Source: an uncultured Lachnospiraceae bacterium
Lineage (GTDB): Bacteria; Bacillota_A; Clostridia; Lachnospirales; Lachnospiraceae
DNA: 7,176 nucleotides
Direction: 5' to 3'
NCBI GenBank assembly: GCA_949957035.1
Contig: CATLIP010000123.1
Coordinates: forward strand, 1 to 7,176
A program made the position numbers and the translations under genes. Of the stretch, positions 5,547-7,176 are shown piece by piece; the first letter of the stretch is position 1, and each line of letters opens with the position of its first letter. The notes beneath the pieces are model-generated. The model was given only the letters and a program-made list of their open reading frames with translations. It was not told where the DNA came from and did not search any database.

Positions 5547-6434
5547 ATGAAAATCGGATTTATCGGACTTGGAATTATGGGAAAGCCTATGAGCAAGAAT
5601 CTTATTAAGGCAGGTTATGAGCTGGTGGTTTACAACAGAAGCCGTGCAAGCGTAGAGGAAGTGGCGGCGCTTGGAGCCGAGGCGGCAGAAAGTCCGGCAG
5701 ACGTTGCAAAGAAGTGTCAGGTAATTATCACAATGCTTCCCAATTCTCCCCATGTGCGGGAGGTGTGCCTGGGCGCAGATGGAATCCTTGAGGCAGCCAA
5801 GGCCGGCACGGTGGTGATTGATATGAGTTCCATTGACCCGGTAGAGTCGAAAGCGATTGGCGCAGAATTAGCGAAGAAGGAAATTCATATGATGGACGCA
5901 CCAGTGAGCGGCGGAGAGCCTAAGGCAATCGACGGAACGCTTTCTGTTATGGCAGGTGGAACGAAAGAAGATTTCGATAAGTATTATGACTTATTGATGG
6001 CGATGGCTGGTTCTGTTGTATATGTAGGGCCTCTGGGTTCAGGAAATGTGGCGAAGCTGGCAAATCAGGTAATTGTCGCCGTGAATATTGCCGCAGTATC
6101 CGAGGCGCTGACGCTGGCGGTAAAAAGCGGTGCAGATCCAGAGCTGGTTTATAAGGCAATCCGGGGAGGGCTGGCCGGTTCCACGGTCATGGACGCTAAG
6201 GCTCCTATGATGATGGCGCATGACTTTAAGCCGGGCTTTCGTATCGAACTACATATTAAGGATCTGAATAATGCACTGAATGCAGCACATGCGGTAAGCT
6301 CTCCGGTTCCGTTTACCTCACAGGTTATGGAGATTATGCAGGCGCTCAAGGCAGACGGCAATGAGAAGGACGACCATAGCGCGATTGTAAAATACTATGA
6401 GAAGATTGCCGATACTTCCGTAGAAAAGAAATAG
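5547..6434 (+). CDS. garR: 2-hydroxy-3-oxopropionate (tartronate semialdehyde) reductase
   Basis: 295 residues, the full length of GarR/GlxR. It reduces tartronate semialdehyde to D-glycerate with NAD(P)H, the step before glycerate kinase in galactarate/glucarate and glyoxylate catabolism. The N-terminal Rossmann domain has GFIGLGIMGKPMSKNL (4-19). The turn after beta-2 (YNRSR, 29-33) carries Arg31 and Arg33, which suggests NADP(H), as an inference. Further motifs: the cofactor-binding stretch TMLPNSPHV (62-70), the substrate-binding DAPVSGGEPKAIDGTLSVM (117-135), and GSGNVAKLANQ (164-174) with catalytic Lys170 and Asn174. The C-terminal helical domain contains RGGLAGSTVMDAKAP (206-220) and LHIKDL (235-240). 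From memory it resembles enterobacterial GarR closely, including most of these blocks, so garR is preferred over 3-hydroxyisobutyrate dehydrogenase. The ATG is supported by AAGGAG (5532-5537). A GntP-type permease follows after 43 bases, consistent with one operon. Confidence 0.92.
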   Translation: MKIGFIGLGIMGKPMSKNLIKAGYELVVYNRSRASVEEVAALGAEAAESPADVAKKCQVIITMLPNSPHVREVCLGADGILEAAKAGTVVIDMSSIDPVESKAIGAELAKKEIHMMDAPVSGGEPKAIDGTLSVMAGGTKEDFDKYYDLLMAMAGSVVYVGPLGSGNVAKLANQVIVAVNIAAVSEALTLAVKSGADPELVYKAIRGGLAGSTVMDAKAPMMMAHDFKPGFRIELHIKDLNNALNAAHAVSSPVPFTSQVMEIMQALKADGNEKDDHSAIVKYYEKIADTSVEKK

Positions 6435-6465
6435 ACAATGAATCAGGAAAAATTTTACATAATAT

Positions 6466-6471
6466 GAGGTG
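6466..6471 (+). promoter_or_regulatory. Ribosome binding site fixing the permease start
   Basis: GAGGTG lies six bases before the ATG at 6478. The in-frame GTG at 6469, which would add three residues, lies within this site and is therefore not the start. Confidence 0.8.
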
Positions 6472-6477
6472 GGAAAA

Positions 6478-7059
6478 ATGAGTGAATCTACACGTATGAT
6501 GTTGGGCCTGATTCTGGGCATTGTGGTTATGGTTGTACTGGTGTCCAAGACCAAGGTGCATACATTTATCGCATTACTGGCTGCGTGCTGCATCGCAGGA
6601 ATTATCGGCGGTATGCCGTTCGTGGATGTTACGCAGGATGACGGCGCCGTGATTACCGGCCTGGTCACGGCGATTCAGGATGGCTTTGGAAATACATTGA
6701 AGAGTACAGGCATTATCATCGGCCTTGGCGTTATGATGGGCGGAATCTTAGAAAAATCCGGCGCTGCAGAGAGGATGGCGTATTCCTTTATCAAGGCGGT
6801 GGGAAAGAAGAAAGAGGAATGGGCGCTTGCAATCACAGGATGGTTCATCTCGATTCCGGTGTTTGCAGATTCTGCAATCGTAATCTTTGCCCCTTTGTGT
6901 AAAGCGATATCAAAGGTTACGGGCAAATCTCTGGTGGGTCTTGCCCTTGCCATGGCTGCGGGTCTTCAGCTGACCCACTGTCTGGTTCCGCCTACGCCGG
7001 GACCGACTACAGCGGCTACCATGCTGGGAGTTGACGTGGGACAGATGATTGGGGGATGA
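6478..7059 (+). CDS. GntP-family permease (gluconate/sugar-acid:H+ symporter), C-terminally truncated
   Basis: 193 residues before TGA at 7057-7059; GntP-family transporters are normally about 420-450, so this is only the N-terminal 40-45%. Membrane segments are visible at about 7-24, 30-48, 80-98, 115-140 and 150-170. Family landmarks: a G-V-M-M-G-G-I-L-E-K-S-G segment (about 87-98), the ITGWFISIPVFADSAIVIFAPL stretch (about 119-140; split here as I-T-G-W-F then S-I-P-V-F-A-D), and HCLVPPTPGPTTAATMLGVD (about 166-185), which is diagnostic for GntP. The frame stays family-like up to G-Q-M-I near 7050 and then stops abruptly. Likely role: proton-coupled uptake of an aldonate, glycerate or similar acid feeding the GarR step encoded upstream. 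The truncation coincides with the composition change and the rnhB start, so it probably reflects a join in the DNA and not a natural short protein. Confidence 0.85.
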   Translation: MSESTRMMLGLILGIVVMVVLVSKTKVHTFIALLAACCIAGIIGGMPFVDVTQDDGAVITGLVTAIQDGFGNTLKSTGIIIGLGVMMGGILEKSGAAERMAYSFIKAVGKKKEEWALAITGWFISIPVFADSAIVIFAPLCKAISKVTGKSLVGLALAMAAGLQLTHCLVPPTPGPTTAATMLGVDVGQMIGG

Positions 7060-7066
7060 GAGGGAT
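7050..7066. other. Junction between permease DNA and GC-rich rnhB DNA
   Basis: Left of about 7050 the reading frame encodes recognisable GntP sequence. Right of 7066 a different frame encodes RNase HII at about 69% GC (76 of 110 bases by hand count), clearly richer than the rest of the window. The G-rich GGGGG at 7051-7055 sits at the switch. I see no target-site duplication, inverted repeat or integrase site that would identify a mobile-element boundary. Confidence 0.65.
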
Positions 7067-7176
7067 ATGCCCAGCTGGGATTTAGAGCTTGCCGCGGAAG
7101 GACAGGGGTTTGGCGCCGTATGCGGGTGCGATGAGGCGGGAGCTGGGCCGCTGGCCGGGCGGGTATATGCGGCGGC
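7067..7176 (+). CDS. rnhB: Ribonuclease HII, N-terminal fragment
   Basis: The frame starting at ATG 7067 runs off the right edge after 36 complete codons. Residues 19-31 read CGCDEAGAGPLAG, aligning with the RNase HII signature (G-x-D-E-A-G-R-G-P-L-A-G). Asp22 and Glu23 are the first two metal-binding catalytic residues, and the V-Y-A-A that follows fits the next beta strand. The preceding WDLELAAEGQGFGAV matches the short N-terminal helix usual in Clostridia. Family role: cuts RNA-DNA hybrids and removes misincorporated ribonucleotides. Ala26 replaces the Arg of the GRG motif. The frame is closed by TGA at 7046, so the start lies at or after 7049. AGAGGG (7059-7064) is only two bases from the ATG at 7067, so the start is plausible but not well fixed; a TTG at 7049 is the alternative. 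Confidence 0.75.
   Translation, partial: MPSWDLELAAEGQGFGAVCGCDEAGAGPLAGRVYAA

Noticed and set aside
6464..6481. Tiny ATG-initiated frame overlapping the permease ribosome binding site
   Set aside because: It encodes only five codons before a stop and has no separate ribosome binding site; it looks incidental.

Overview
The window looks like chromosomal DNA of a gut-type Clostridia bacterium, most likely Lachnospiraceae-like. This is inferred from moderate GC, strong Bacillota-type GGAGG ribosome binding sites, sigma-A-like promoters, an ECF-type vitamin transporter S component, and the style of the chemoreceptor C-terminus. No 16S or marker gene is present, so the taxonomy is an impression only.

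Layout. (1) 1-398: the C-terminal end of a methyl-accepting chemotaxis protein, closed by a near-perfect intrinsic terminator. (2) 450-1436, minus strand: a monoacylglycerol-lipase-like alpha/beta hydrolase with an intact Ser-Asp-His triad and its own consensus promoter. (3) 1513-4487, plus strand: a two-gene operon with a strong promoter and a terminator. It encodes a 429-residue tandem class II aldolase and a rhamnulokinase-type FGGY kinase. Together they would phosphorylate a (deoxy)ketose and split it into DHAP plus an aldehyde. No isomerase or sugar transporter is in view. (4) 4516-5235, minus strand: an ECF transporter S component of unassigned substrate, preceded by a structured leader RNA with terminator-like features. 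(5) 5217-7059, plus strand: a regulatory region of about 330 bp, then garR (tartronate semialdehyde reductase) and a GntP-family permease. This pair looks like the start of a sugar-acid/glycerate catabolic operon.

The permease reading frame stops after 193 residues, at roughly 40-45% of the usual length for its family. Directly after it, from about 7050, the DNA becomes about 69% GC and encodes the start of ribonuclease HII (rnhB) up to the window edge. A housekeeping gene abutting the middle of a permease, with an abrupt composition change, is best explained by a chimeric assembly join. A genuine recombination breakpoint is the alternative.

No mobile element, CRISPR array, tRNA or rRNA was recognised. 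I did not find a convincing wholly new system. The least explained items are the leader RNA of the ECF gene, the half-degenerate double aldolase, and the junction at 7050-7066.
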